From: Paracoccaceae bacterium
GTDB taxonomy: Bacteria; Pseudomonadota; Alphaproteobacteria; Rhodobacterales; Rhodobacteraceae
Length of the DNA stretch: 5,224 nucleotides
Direction: 5' to 3'
Assembly (NCBI GenBank): GCA_015487255.1
Contig: WFQA01000305.1
Coordinates: 1 to 5,224, forward strand
A program made the position numbers and the translations under genes. Below the pieces are notes generated by a model, which saw only the letters and a program-made list of their open reading frames with translations, did not search any database and was not told the origin of the DNA. This document shows positions 1-5,224 of this stretch, piece after piece. Position 1 is the first letter of the stretch, and every line of letters begins with the position of its first letter.

Positions 1-1655
1 ATGGCGATGTGAAGATCATCCCCGAGAGCGGCGAGAAAACCTATTACCACTGGCTGGAAAACATCGAGCCGTGGTGCATTTCGCGGCAGCTATGGTGGGG
101 GCATAGGATTCCGGTTTGGTATGGGCCTGACATTCCACAAGGGGGCTTTCTTAACTCTAAGGATGATGAAGGCGCGCAGCCTGTCATGTTCTGTGCAGCA
201 AGCGAAGAAGACGCGCTGAAAAAAGCGCAAGAGCGTTATGGGTCGACCGTTCAAATCGAAATTGAGGATGCGGACGATAATCACCGCCCCTCATATGATT
301 ATACTATTCCGGCAGCTTTAGAGAATGGTGGAGGTCAGGTTACGAAGGTCACATTGTATCGTGATCGCGACGTCCTCGACACATGGTTCTCCTCCGGCCT
401 CTGGCCTATCGGCACCCTTGGCTGGCCTGCTGACACCGATGAAATGCAAAAGTATTTCCCCACCAATGTGCTGATCACCGGCTTTGACATCCTGTTCTTC
501 TGGGTCGCGCGGATGATCATGATGCAGCTCGCGGTGGTGGATAAAACCCCCTTCCACACCGTTTATCTGCACGCCTTGGTGCGTGATGAGCACGGCAAGA
601 AAATGTCCAAATCCACCGGCAACGTCATCGACCCGCTGGAGATGATCGACGAATTCGGCGCCGATGCCGTGCGCTTTACCCTGAGCGCCATGGGCCGGGA
701 CCTGAAGCTGAGCAAAGAGCGCTTCATCGGCTATCGCAATTTTGGCACCAAGCTCTGGAACGCCGCCCGCTTTGCCGAGATGAACGAATGTAAGCCCGGC
801 AGTTTTGACCCCGCATCGGCAACCCAGACGGTGAATAAATGGATCATCGGCGAAACCGTGCGCGCCCTGCACGCCACCGATAAAGCGCTGGAAAACTACC
901 GCTTTTCCGATGCATCAATGGGGCTTTACGCCCATGTCTGGGGCAAGCTCTGTGACTGGTATGTGGAGTTTGCCAAGCCGCTGTTTCAGTCCGATGACGA
1001 GGCCGTAAAGGCCGAAACCCGCGCCACCATGGCCTGGGCGATTGACCAGAGCCTGATCATGCTGCATCCGGTCATGCCCTATATCACCGAGCAGCTCTGG
1101 GGCGATATCGCCGCACGCAAGAACATGCTGGTGCATCAGGACTGGCCGGAATTACCGGAAAGCCTGATTGATGAAGCAGCGGACCGCGAGATGAACTGGG
1201 TGATTTCGCTGATAGACAGCATCCGCTCGGTGCGGGCTGAAATGCGGGTGCCTGCCGGGGCCAAAATTCCGATGGTGCAGCTTGAGCTTGATGAAGCTGG
1301 CCAGGCCGCGCTCAAAGGCAACGCTTTGCTGATCCGTCGCTTGGCGCGGCTCTCTGATGTTTCGCTGGCGGCAGAAGCGCCAAAAGGAGCAGTGACCGTG
1401 GCGGTGCAGGGCGGCACCTTTTGCCTGCCTTTGGCTGAGATCATTGATCTGGATGCCGAAAAGGCGCGGCTGAGCAAAACGATGGACAAGCTGGCCAGGG
1501 AAATTGGCGGGCTGAAGGGCAAGCTGGGCAATGAGAAGTTCCTCGCCAAGGCCCCGGAAAAGGTGGTGCAGGAAAACCGCGAAAACCTTTTGCGCGCCGA
1601 AGGTGAGGCCGGGCGGCTGGCCGAGGCGCTCAAGCGGCTGGAGGCATTGGGTTAA
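1..1655 (+). CDS. valS: Valyl-tRNA synthetase, C-terminal part (5' end outside window)
   Basis: Class Ia aminoacyl-tRNA synthetase that charges tRNA-Val with valine in the cytoplasm. The reading frame is already open at the window edge (first full codon at base 3), so the GTG at base 9 is an internal valine codon, not a start. About 550 residues remain of a protein that normally has 850-1000. Seen in order: WCISRQLWWGH (bases 72-104), a long variable insert, DVLDTWFSS, GFDILFFWVARM, the ATP-binding KMSKS loop (bases 600-614), GYRNFGTKLWNAARF leading into the helical anticodon-binding domain (from about base 828), and a charged, Leu/Lys/Glu-rich C-terminal coiled-coil arm (about bases 1446-1652), a typical ValS tRNA-binding tail. 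The catalytic N-terminal HIGH motif and the CP1 editing domain lie upstream of the window. Two oddities are listed under findings: the insert at about 105-375 has low GC and atypical codons, and three residues are missing between RFTL and GRD. The frame is intact throughout, so the gene is probably functional. Confidence 0.97.
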   Translation, partial: GDVKIIPESGEKTYYHWLENIEPWCISRQLWWGHRIPVWYGPDIPQGGFLNSKDDEGAQPVMFCAASEEDALKKAQERYGSTVQIEIEDADDNHRPSYDYTIPAALENGGGQVTKVTLYRDRDVLDTWFSSGLWPIGTLGWPADTDEMQKYFPTNVLITGFDILFFWVARMIMMQLAVVDKTPFHTVYLHALVRDEHGKKMSKSTGNVIDPLEMIDEFGADAVRFTLSAMGRDLKLSKERFIGYRNFGTKLWNAARFAEMNECKPGSFDPASATQTVNKWIIGETVRALHATDKALENYRFSDASMGLYAHVWGKLCDWYVEFAKPLFQSDDEAVKAETRATMAWAIDQSLIMLHPVMPYITEQLWGDIAARKNMLVHQDWPELPESLIDEAADREMNWVISLIDSIRSVRAEMRVPAGAKIPMVQLELDEAGQAALKGNALLIRRLARLSDVSLAAEAPKGAVTVAVQGGTFCLPLAEIIDLDAEKARLSKTMDKLAREIGGLKGKLGNEKFLAKAPEKVVQENRENLLRAEGEAGRLAEALKRLEALG

Positions 1656-1692
1656 GTCTGGTCAGAGGAGTTGAAACGGTTATAGTGAGGTC

Positions 1693-2166
1693 ATGTCGTC
1701 ATTATCCCAGTTCGAGATCTTGTTGCCGGAGTTGCGTGCCTATGCGCGCTCGGTTGCCAATACGGCCGATGATGCCGATGATCTGGTGCAGGACGGGATA
1801 GAGCGGGCCTTGCGCGCCAAGGGGCGGCCCGAGGCGCTGGAGGCGCTCAGGCCGTGGATGTTTCGGGTGATTCGCAACCTGAATATCGACGAGCACAGAA
1901 AAAGACGCGTCAGAATGGAATATTCCAATGCCCAGACACGTTTGTTAGATGAGACCAGCGGGCAGGGAGACACGGCGCAACATGTGATGATGCGGATCGC
2001 TTTTGAGAAATTGCCGTCATCAACCCGCGAGGTGTTGTTTTTAATCGATGTCATGGGGTTGAAATATAGCGAGGCGGCCGTGGTGATGGAGGTGCCGCAA
2101 GGCACGGTAATGAGCCGGATCAGCCGGGCGCGGCGCAGCCTTTTGGCGTTGATAGGCGAAGGATGA
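1693..2166 (+). CDS. ECF-family (sigma-70 group 4) RNA polymerase sigma factor
   Basis: A 157-residue alternative sigma factor that would direct RNA polymerase to a small stress regulon. Only the two ECF domains are present. Sigma-2 covers about residues 8-75, with an acidic DADDLVQD region 2.2 that binds the core enzyme and an RPWMFRVIRNLNIDEHRKRR stretch typical of regions 2.3/2.4. Sigma-4 covers about residues 98-150, with LPSSTREVLFLIDVMGL and the helix-turn-helix YSEAAVVMEVPQGTVMSRISRAR that reads the -35 element. There is no sigma-1 or sigma-3 domain. The ATG at 1693 is preceded by GTGAGG only two bases away, which is a weak fit, but no better in-frame start exists. It lies 37 bases after valS on the same strand and its stop overlaps the possible ATG at 2163 of the next gene. 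By position next to sorAB it resembles the sulfite-responsive RpoE4 of Sinorhizobium meliloti; that parallel is inferred. I found no convincing autoregulatory promoter in the short upstream gap. Confidence 0.93.
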   Translation: MSSLSQFEILLPELRAYARSVANTADDADDLVQDGIERALRAKGRPEALEALRPWMFRVIRNLNIDEHRKRRVRMEYSNAQTRLLDETSGQGDTAQHVMMRIAFEKLPSSTREVLFLIDVMGLKYSEAAVVMEVPQGTVMSRISRARRSLLALIGEG

Positions 2167-2174
2167 CAGGTTAC

Positions 2175-2179
2175 AGGGA
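2175..2179 (+). promoter_or_regulatory. Ribosome binding site favouring the 2184 start
   Basis: AGGGA lies four bases before the ATG at 2184. The competing ATG at 2163 has only AAGG directly abutting it and AGG seven bases away. This favours, without proving, the shorter anti-sigma protein. Because the site sits just after the sigma stop codon, the two genes are probably translationally coupled. Confidence 0.5.
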
Positions 2180-2183
2180 TAAA

Positions 2184-2930
2184 ATGAGCAAAGTGAATGA
2201 TCAGGATTGGGAATTGCTGAACGCCTATCACGATGGGATGTTGGCAGCAGACGCGCAGGAGGCGCTTGAGGCACGGCTGGCCGGCGAGCCTGCGTTGCAG
2301 CATGGCCTGGCGCAGATCAAGCGCCTGTCTGTCGGGTTGCGGCGCCTGCACCCTGCCGCCGGGCAGCCGGTGGTGATAGCCCGGCCCAGAAAGCGGCGCT
2401 ATTTCGGGGCGCTGGCGCTGGCGGCATCGGTGGCGGCGGCGGTTATTATAACCGGCGCGTTTTATAACCGGCAGGTTGCGCACCCTCAATCCCCCGCCGC
2501 GTGGCACGCGGCTTTTGTGGCGCAGGGGTATCAGGTGTCGGATTCAGGGCGCGCCCAACCCGCCGGCCTGTTTGGCACCAAAGGCGTGCCGGACCTGAGC
2601 GCCGCCAACCTGACACTGGTGGACCTGCGCAGCGATGAAACCGGCGCCATGGCCCTGCATTATGCCGGGCTTAACGGCTGCCGCCTGACCCTGACCGCCG
2701 GCTATGATGCCGCGCAACTGGCCGAGGCCGCGCCGGAAGCGCTGATGCGCAGTGCCTGGATTACCGACGCCATTGAATATGTGGTTTTGGCCAATGGCAT
2801 GGATGCGTCACGCTTTGAGGCCGTGTCCTATTTCATCCGGCAGCAGACCGAGCGCGCCTCCCGCCCCGAAACCCTGCTGGCCATGCAGTTGGCCACCGAT
2901 CAGGCCACCCCCTGCACGCCAAAGGCATAA
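2184..2930 (+). CDS. Probable membrane-bound anti-sigma factor
   Basis: Likely holds the upstream ECF sigma factor inactive at the membrane until an envelope signal arrives. Numbering from the ATG at 2184 (248 residues): a short cytoplasmic domain (about 1-65) opens with DWELLNAYHDGML and an acidic/Ala-rich helix (EALEARLAGEPAL), a pattern common at the N-terminus of anti-sigma factors. A basic RPRKRR patch then precedes one hydrophobic segment (about 74-92, rich in Ala/Val/Ile), giving an N-in topology. The remaining ~150 residues would be periplasmic and contain the only two cysteines, at 166 and 244. The zinc-binding HxxxCxxC signature of ZAS-type anti-sigma factors is absent. Start choice: the ATG at 2163 overlaps the sigma stop (ATGA) and would add seven residues, but the ATG at 2184 has AGGGA four bases upstream, and the protein then begins near the conserved part. 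I recognise the class from layout and topology rather than from a specific named family. Confidence 0.82.
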   Translation: MSKVNDQDWELLNAYHDGMLAADAQEALEARLAGEPALQHGLAQIKRLSVGLRRLHPAAGQPVVIARPRKRRYFGALALAASVAAAVIITGAFYNRQVAHPQSPAAWHAAFVAQGYQVSDSGRAQPAGLFGTKGVPDLSAANLTLVDLRSDETGAMALHYAGLNGCRLTLTAGYDAAQLAEAAPEALMRSAWITDAIEYVVLANGMDASRFEAVSYFIRQQTERASRPETLLAMQLATDQATPCTPKA

Positions 2931-2931
2931 C

Positions 2932-3297
2932 TCAATTCATCGGCGGCGGAAAGTTGGGCCGGTCGGTGTTGTAATTGGCTGCGAGGTAGTCAAGAATCGC
3001 GCTCAGATCAGGCTCTTCGATTTCCATCATCCCCTGCTCTTCCACCATCCATTCGAGGATACCCTCCCAGCCTTTACGGGTAAGTCCCTGCTGGGCGACG
3101 ATGCGTTCCGAGTGGCAGGCAATGCAGCTATAATAGGTCGCCTCCACCCCTTCAGCCACAAACAGAACGCCAAATTCAGGCGGGTCTTCTGCCGGGGCCA
3201 ACGGGCTGGTTGCGGGTGTGTCGGTATCTGCCTGGGCCATGCTGGCAACAATACCAAAGCACAGGGTGAGAACTGCACCAAATCTGGGTGAGCGCAT
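2932..3297 (-). CDS. sorB: Mono-heme c-type cytochrome, SorB-like subunit of sulfite dehydrogenase
   Basis: A 121-residue periplasmic cytochrome c, the probable electron acceptor for the molybdenum subunit encoded just upstream. Seen: a Sec-type signal peptide with an Arg-containing n-region, a hydrophobic core and an AQA|D cleavage site after residue 23; an acidic, Pro/Ala-rich linker; one heme-attachment motif C58-I-A-C61-H62; then a helical segment (GWEGILEWMVEEQGMM) with Met90 or Met91 as the likely sixth iron ligand; and the terminal helix LSAILDYLAANY typical of small class I cytochromes. Length and the CxxCHSER...GW...M pattern fit SorB of SorAB sulfite:cytochrome c oxidoreductases as I remember them. 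It follows sorA by 68 bases on the same strand and has its own good ribosome binding site. Its stop lies one base from the stop of the convergent anti-sigma gene. The symbol rests on the sorA neighbour; taken alone it would be only a cytochrome c. Confidence 0.88.
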   Translation of the reverse strand: MRSPRFGAVLTLCFGIVASMAQADTDTPATSPLAPAEDPPEFGVLFVAEGVEATYYSCIACHSERIVAQQGLTRKGWEGILEWMVEEQGMMEIEEPDLSAILDYLAANYNTDRPNFPPPMN

Positions 3298-3303
3298 GAA
3301 TAT

Positions 3304-3308
3304 CTCCT
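3304..3308 (-). promoter_or_regulatory. Ribosome binding site of the cytochrome gene
   Basis: On the minus strand AGGAG sits six bases before the ATG at 3297. It supports that start and shows that the cytochrome gene can be translated independently of sorA, downstream of the intercistronic hairpin. Confidence 0.75.
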
Positions 3309-3332
3309 GAAATCTAGGAATTGGGTTAGTGT

Positions 3333-3357
3333 CGGGGCAGCGAAAGCCGCTGCCCCG
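3333..3357 (-). other. Strong intercistronic hairpin between sorA and sorB
   Basis: Perfect 10-bp inverted repeat: CGGGGCAGCG (3333-3342) pairs with CGCTGCCCCG (3348-3357) around a five-base loop. It begins nine bases after the sorA stop in the direction of transcription. The bases that follow on the minus strand (ACACTAACCC) lack a U-run, so it does not look like an intrinsic terminator of the usual kind. A more likely role is to protect the 3' end of sorA mRNA, or to set the ratio of SorA to SorB by partial termination or processing. In the opposite direction it also lacks a T-run. Confidence 0.7.
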
Positions 3358-3365
3358 TGCAAAGG

Positions 3366-4649
3366 TTAGCTGACGCGCAAGCCAACCCGGTGCATGGTAT
3401 TGTTGAGATACCCTTTTGGGTTCCAGTCAATGGCAAAGGGCTGCATGACACCGTCATTGTCGGTCGCCCGTGCCCAGACCTCGTAATACCCCGCCTGCGG
3501 GAAGCTGACACTGGCACGCCAGTTCTGCCACGCACCGGAATTGACCGGTGCGTCCAGCTCTGCCGGTTGCCATGTCGCCCCGAAATCAATCGAGATATCC
3601 AGCTTTTCAACCGTGCGGTCACCAGCCCATGCATGGCCGCGCACTTCGGTTTCCATGCCGATCTCGGCCCCGTTGGCCGGGAAGGTCACCAGCGATTTAA
3701 CCGGCATGCGCTCGATGATCACAAAATCCTCGGTTGCCACTTCCTCACCCGGAGAAACCTTGCGGTTGGGCACCCGGTAAGCCTTGCCGGTCATCTTGGC
3801 ACCATCATGCACCACATCGCGCAGCTGGATGCGGTTCAGCCATTTTTGCGCGGTCGAGGCCGGCCAGCCCGGCACCACAAGGCGCAAAGGCGCGCCGTTC
3901 ATCGGGTGCAGCGGTTCGCCGTTCATCTCGAAAGCGATCAGGATATTGTCGGTCATCGCCTTGGCAATCGGCACCCCGCGTGAAAGCGGCAGCTTGGTCG
4001 GGTCGCCGGACAGGTGGGTATCGGCCCCGTAATGGGCGGTGTAGATCACATTGGACTGCACCCCGGCTTTTTCCAGCACATCTTTCAGCCGCACCCCGGT
4101 CCATTCCGAACAGGCAACTGCACCATATGTCCATTGGTTGCCCCGCGCGGGCGGGTCAAAGAAACTGCGCCCGTTGCCGCCGCATTCCAGTGCCAGCGCC
4201 ATGGTGACAACCTCGAACTGCTCGCGCAGGTCAGCAATGGAAAGCTCCATCGGGTTGTCAACAAAGCCGTCAATGGTCAGGGTCCATGTATCGGGGTTCA
4301 TATCCTCGGGGATGATCCCGTTATTGCGGATAAAGTGGCGGCTGATCGGGGTAATGGCATCATCGAGCAGCTCGGGCGGGGTTTCCGCGTTGACCGGGCG
4401 GTCATTGAGCAGGGTCAGCCCGTCTTTGCCGCCAAGCACATCCTGGCCTGCCAGTGCCGCGGGCACCATGCCAACCGGCATATTGGCCCCAAACGGAATA
4501 TTTGTGCCAACCATGGCTGCCATTGTCGCCAGCCCGGTGCGCTTCAAAAAGCCGCGCCGGCCCGGGTTTTCTTCCCGGCCCATGGTTTCATTTGCCAAAT
4601 CCTCTGCGTCCACGCGCTGGATTTCGGTATTGTTATTATCTGTCGCCAT
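3366..4649 (-). CDS. sorA: Periplasmic sulfite dehydrogenase, molybdopterin subunit (SorA-like)
   Basis: Sulfite oxidase-family enzyme (427 residues) that would oxidise sulfite to sulfate at a molybdenum cofactor and pass electrons to the cytochrome encoded downstream. Seen: an unusually long 30-residue n-region, then a twin-arginine motif GRRGFLKR (30-37), a hydrophobic stretch and a likely ALA|G cleavage site after residue 67, so it is exported folded by Tat. The Moco domain (about 95-280) carries ALECGGNGRSFF with Cys156 as the expected Mo ligand, HFIRNN with Arg108 as a probable substrate-site arginine, and LHPMNGAPLRLVVPGWPA, a family hallmark. Tyr291 (KAYRVPNR) is the probable active-site tyrosine. 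The Mo-co dimerisation domain (about 305-427) ends with the typical WNPKGYLNNTMHRV. The start at 4649 is chosen for its strong GGGGAGGA site; the ATG at 4697 has no comparable site. No b-type heme domain is fused, unlike animal sulfite oxidase. SoxC or another SUOX-family enzyme is the main alternative, but the adjacent single cytochrome and lack of other sox genes favour SorAB. Confidence 0.9.
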   Translation of the reverse strand: MATDNNNTEIQRVDAEDLANETMGREENPGRRGFLKRTGLATMAAMVGTNIPFGANMPVGMVPAALAGQDVLGGKDGLTLLNDRPVNAETPPELLDDAITPISRHFIRNNGIIPEDMNPDTWTLTIDGFVDNPMELSIADLREQFEVVTMALALECGGNGRSFFDPPARGNQWTYGAVACSEWTGVRLKDVLEKAGVQSNVIYTAHYGADTHLSGDPTKLPLSRGVPIAKAMTDNILIAFEMNGEPLHPMNGAPLRLVVPGWPASTAQKWLNRIQLRDVVHDGAKMTGKAYRVPNRKVSPGEEVATEDFVIIERMPVKSLVTFPANGAEIGMETEVRGHAWAGDRTVEKLDISIDFGATWQPAELDAPVNSGAWQNWRASVSFPQAGYYEVWARATDNDGVMQPFAIDWNPKGYLNNTMHRVGLRVS

Positions 4650-4653
4650 TTGT

Positions 4654-4661
4654 TCCTCCCC
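4654..4661 (-). promoter_or_regulatory. Ribosome binding site fixing the sorA start
   Basis: On the minus strand GGGGAGGA lies four bases before the ATG at 4649, an almost ideal Shine-Dalgarno match. It decides against the in-frame ATG at 4697, which would add 16 residues before the already long Tat n-region. Confidence 0.85.
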
Positions 4662-4707
4662 TGGCATAAGCGCAGCCATTTGTTTGCTGCTGCGCAATTA
4701 TGATACT

Positions 4708-4733
4708 AACGGCCCGGCCAGGCGGATTATTCC
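4708..4733 (-). promoter_or_regulatory. ECF-sigma-type promoter upstream of sorA
   Basis: On the minus strand GGAAT (4729-4733) is followed by exactly 17 bases and then CGTT (4708-4711). This matches the GGAAC-N16/17-CGTT layout known for alphaproteobacterial ECF sigma factors, with one mismatch in the -35 element. Transcription would start near 4700, leaving a leader of about 50 bases before the sorA ATG, with the ribosome binding site correctly placed. The ECF sigma factor at 1693-2166 is the obvious candidate to use it, but EcfG-type general stress sigma factors recognise nearly the same sequence, so the cognate factor is not settled. Confidence 0.6.
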
Positions 4734-4766
4734 CGGCGCGCTGAAATTTTTTTGAAATCGGGTTTT

Positions 4767-4836
4767 GCCGGTAGGCGGGGTGATGCCGGGCGTTGTTTTT
4801 TGCTGCCGGGTGCGCTAGGCCGGTGGGGCGGTGATG
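4767..4836 (+). repeat. Imperfect direct repeat before the aminotransferase gene
   Basis: GCCGGTAGGCGGGGTGATG (4767-4785) recurs 52 bases later as GCCGGTGGGGCGGTGATG (4819-4836), with only small gaps and substitutions. Both copies lie in the short leader region between sorA and the aminotransferase. They could be a degenerate tandem duplication or a pair of binding sites; GC-rich chance similarity cannot be excluded. Confidence 0.4.
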
Positions 4837-4848
4837 AAAGGGATTTTG

Positions 4849-5224
4849 ATGCAGGGACCACGGTTTACCAAACTGGCGCAGGCATTGCCGGCCGCTGTGC
4901 CTTTTGTTGGGCCGGAAACGCAGGAAAGGGCGCAGGGGGCCACTTTTGCGGCGCGGCTCGGGGCGAATGAAAACGTGTTTGGCCCTTCGCCGATGGCGGT
5001 GGCCGCTATGGTCGAGGCGGCCACGGATATCTGGAAATACGGTGACCCGGAAAGCTTTGAGCTAAAACAGGCGCTGGCGGCAAAGCACGGGGTGCAGCCA
5101 GAAAACATCGTGATCGGCGAGGGCATTGACGGGCTGCTGGGCTATCTGGTGCGGCTGCTGGTTGGCGTTGGTGACAAGGTGGTCACCACCGCCGGTGCTT
5201 ATCCCACCTTCAATTACCATGTCA
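4849..5224 (+). CDS. PLP-dependent aminotransferase, HisC-like, N-terminal part (3' end outside window)
   Basis: Start of a fold-type I pyridoxal-phosphate aminotransferase; 125 full codons are present and the frame is open at the window edge. Seen: LGANENVFGPSP (close to the LxxNENPxGPSP signature of histidinol-phosphate aminotransferases), YGDPESFELKQALAAKHGVQPENIVIGEGIDGLLGYLVRLL (the YPD...LR..LA...GV..E.I..G.G.DE.. region of HisC), and GDKVVTTAGAYPTFNYHV, the segment with the substrate/cofactor-stacking aromatic. The PLP lysine lies beyond the window. The usual NGSDE-type motif reads GEGID here, so I call it HisC-like rather than hisC; a broad aromatic or other amino acid aminotransferase is equally possible. 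Start choice: ATG 4849 has AAAGGG six bases upstream, while the in-frame ATG 4834 (five more residues) has a GGGG stretch upstream and is a real alternative. It is divergent from sorA and has no evident link to sulfite metabolism. Confidence 0.87.
   Translation, partial: MQGPRFTKLAQALPAAVPFVGPETQERAQGATFAARLGANENVFGPSPMAVAAMVEAATDIWKYGDPESFELKQALAAKHGVQPENIVIGEGIDGLLGYLVRLLVGVGDKVVTTAGAYPTFNYHV

Noticed and set aside
318..872. Long minus-strand open frames opposite valS, and likewise at 1136-1633
   Set aside because: They are antisense shadows of the well-conserved valS frame, with no recognisable motifs and no credible ribosome binding sites.
1671..1700. Possible ECF promoter (GAAAC ... CGTC) or TATAGT -10 box for the sigma gene
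   Set aside because: The spacing between GAAAC and CGTC is 19 bases and the transcript would start inside the coding region. TATAGT lies only six bases before the ATG and has no -35 partner at the right distance.
2163..2183. ATG at 2163 overlapping the sigma stop (ATGA) as the anti-sigma start
   Set aside because: Not excluded, but it has a poorer ribosome binding site than the ATG at 2184 and the added residues show no conserved feature.
1740..2507. 255-codon minus-strand frame opposite the sigma and anti-sigma genes
   Set aside because: The translation is rich in Arg, Pro and His in the manner of antisense GC-rich DNA, shows no domain, and conflicts with the clear ECF sigma gene.
3333..3357. 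Intrinsic terminator after sorA
   Set aside because: The stem is strong but no T-run follows on either strand, so it is reported as a hairpin of unknown role.
4014..4755. Plus-strand frames of over 200 codons opposite sorA
   Set aside because: They are antisense to a sulfite oxidase gene with intact motifs throughout; their composition (Ser/Pro/His-rich) is typical of shadow frames.
4752..4970. 72-codon plus-strand frame overlapping the aminotransferase start
   Set aside because: It is in a different frame from the aminotransferase, starts at a TTG without a ribosome binding site, and is low-complexity Gly/Arg-rich.

Overview
The window looks like a conserved chromosomal segment of an alphaproteobacterium, most likely of the Rhodobacterales type. 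This rests on a base composition of roughly 60% GC, on the alphaproteobacterial style of ValS, and on an ECF-type promoter of the GGAA(C/T)-N17-CGTT class. The exact genus cannot be read from this window.

Layout: (1) positions 1-1655, plus strand, hold the 3' part of valS (valyl-tRNA synthetase), from just before the WCISRQLWWGH motif to the stop codon; the 5' part lies outside. (2) Positions 1693-2930, plus strand, hold a small ECF sigma factor and a single-pass membrane protein that is probably its anti-sigma factor; the genes are closely coupled. (3) Positions 2932-4649, minus strand, hold a two-gene operon for a periplasmic sulfite dehydrogenase. The Tat-exported molybdenum subunit (SorA-like) is followed by a Sec-exported mono-heme cytochrome c (SorB-like). 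The anti-sigma and cytochrome genes converge with one base between their stop codons. (4) Positions 4650-4848 form a divergent intergenic region that carries a good ECF-type promoter for the sor operon. (5) From 4849 to the window edge, plus strand, lies the 5' part of a HisC-like PLP-dependent aminotransferase.

How the genes fit together: the sigma/anti-sigma pair beside the sulfite dehydrogenase operon, plus an ECF promoter upstream of sorA, suggests a local sulfite-responsive switch. The envelope-anchored anti-sigma factor would release the sigma factor under sulfite or related stress. The sigma factor would then transcribe the enzyme and cytochrome that oxidise sulfite to sulfate and pass electrons to the respiratory chain. 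This resembles the RpoE4/RseF-sorT arrangement of Sinorhizobium meliloti as I recall it. The regulatory link here is inferred from layout and promoter sequence, not shown. valS and the aminotransferase are unrelated neighbours.

No RNA genes, mobile elements, CRISPR arrays or convincing intrinsic terminators were seen. The oddities worth a second look are two anomalies inside valS (a low-GC, codon-atypical insert and a three-residue gap in a conserved helix), a strong hairpin between sorA and sorB, and a possible disulfide pair in the periplasmic part of the anti-sigma factor.
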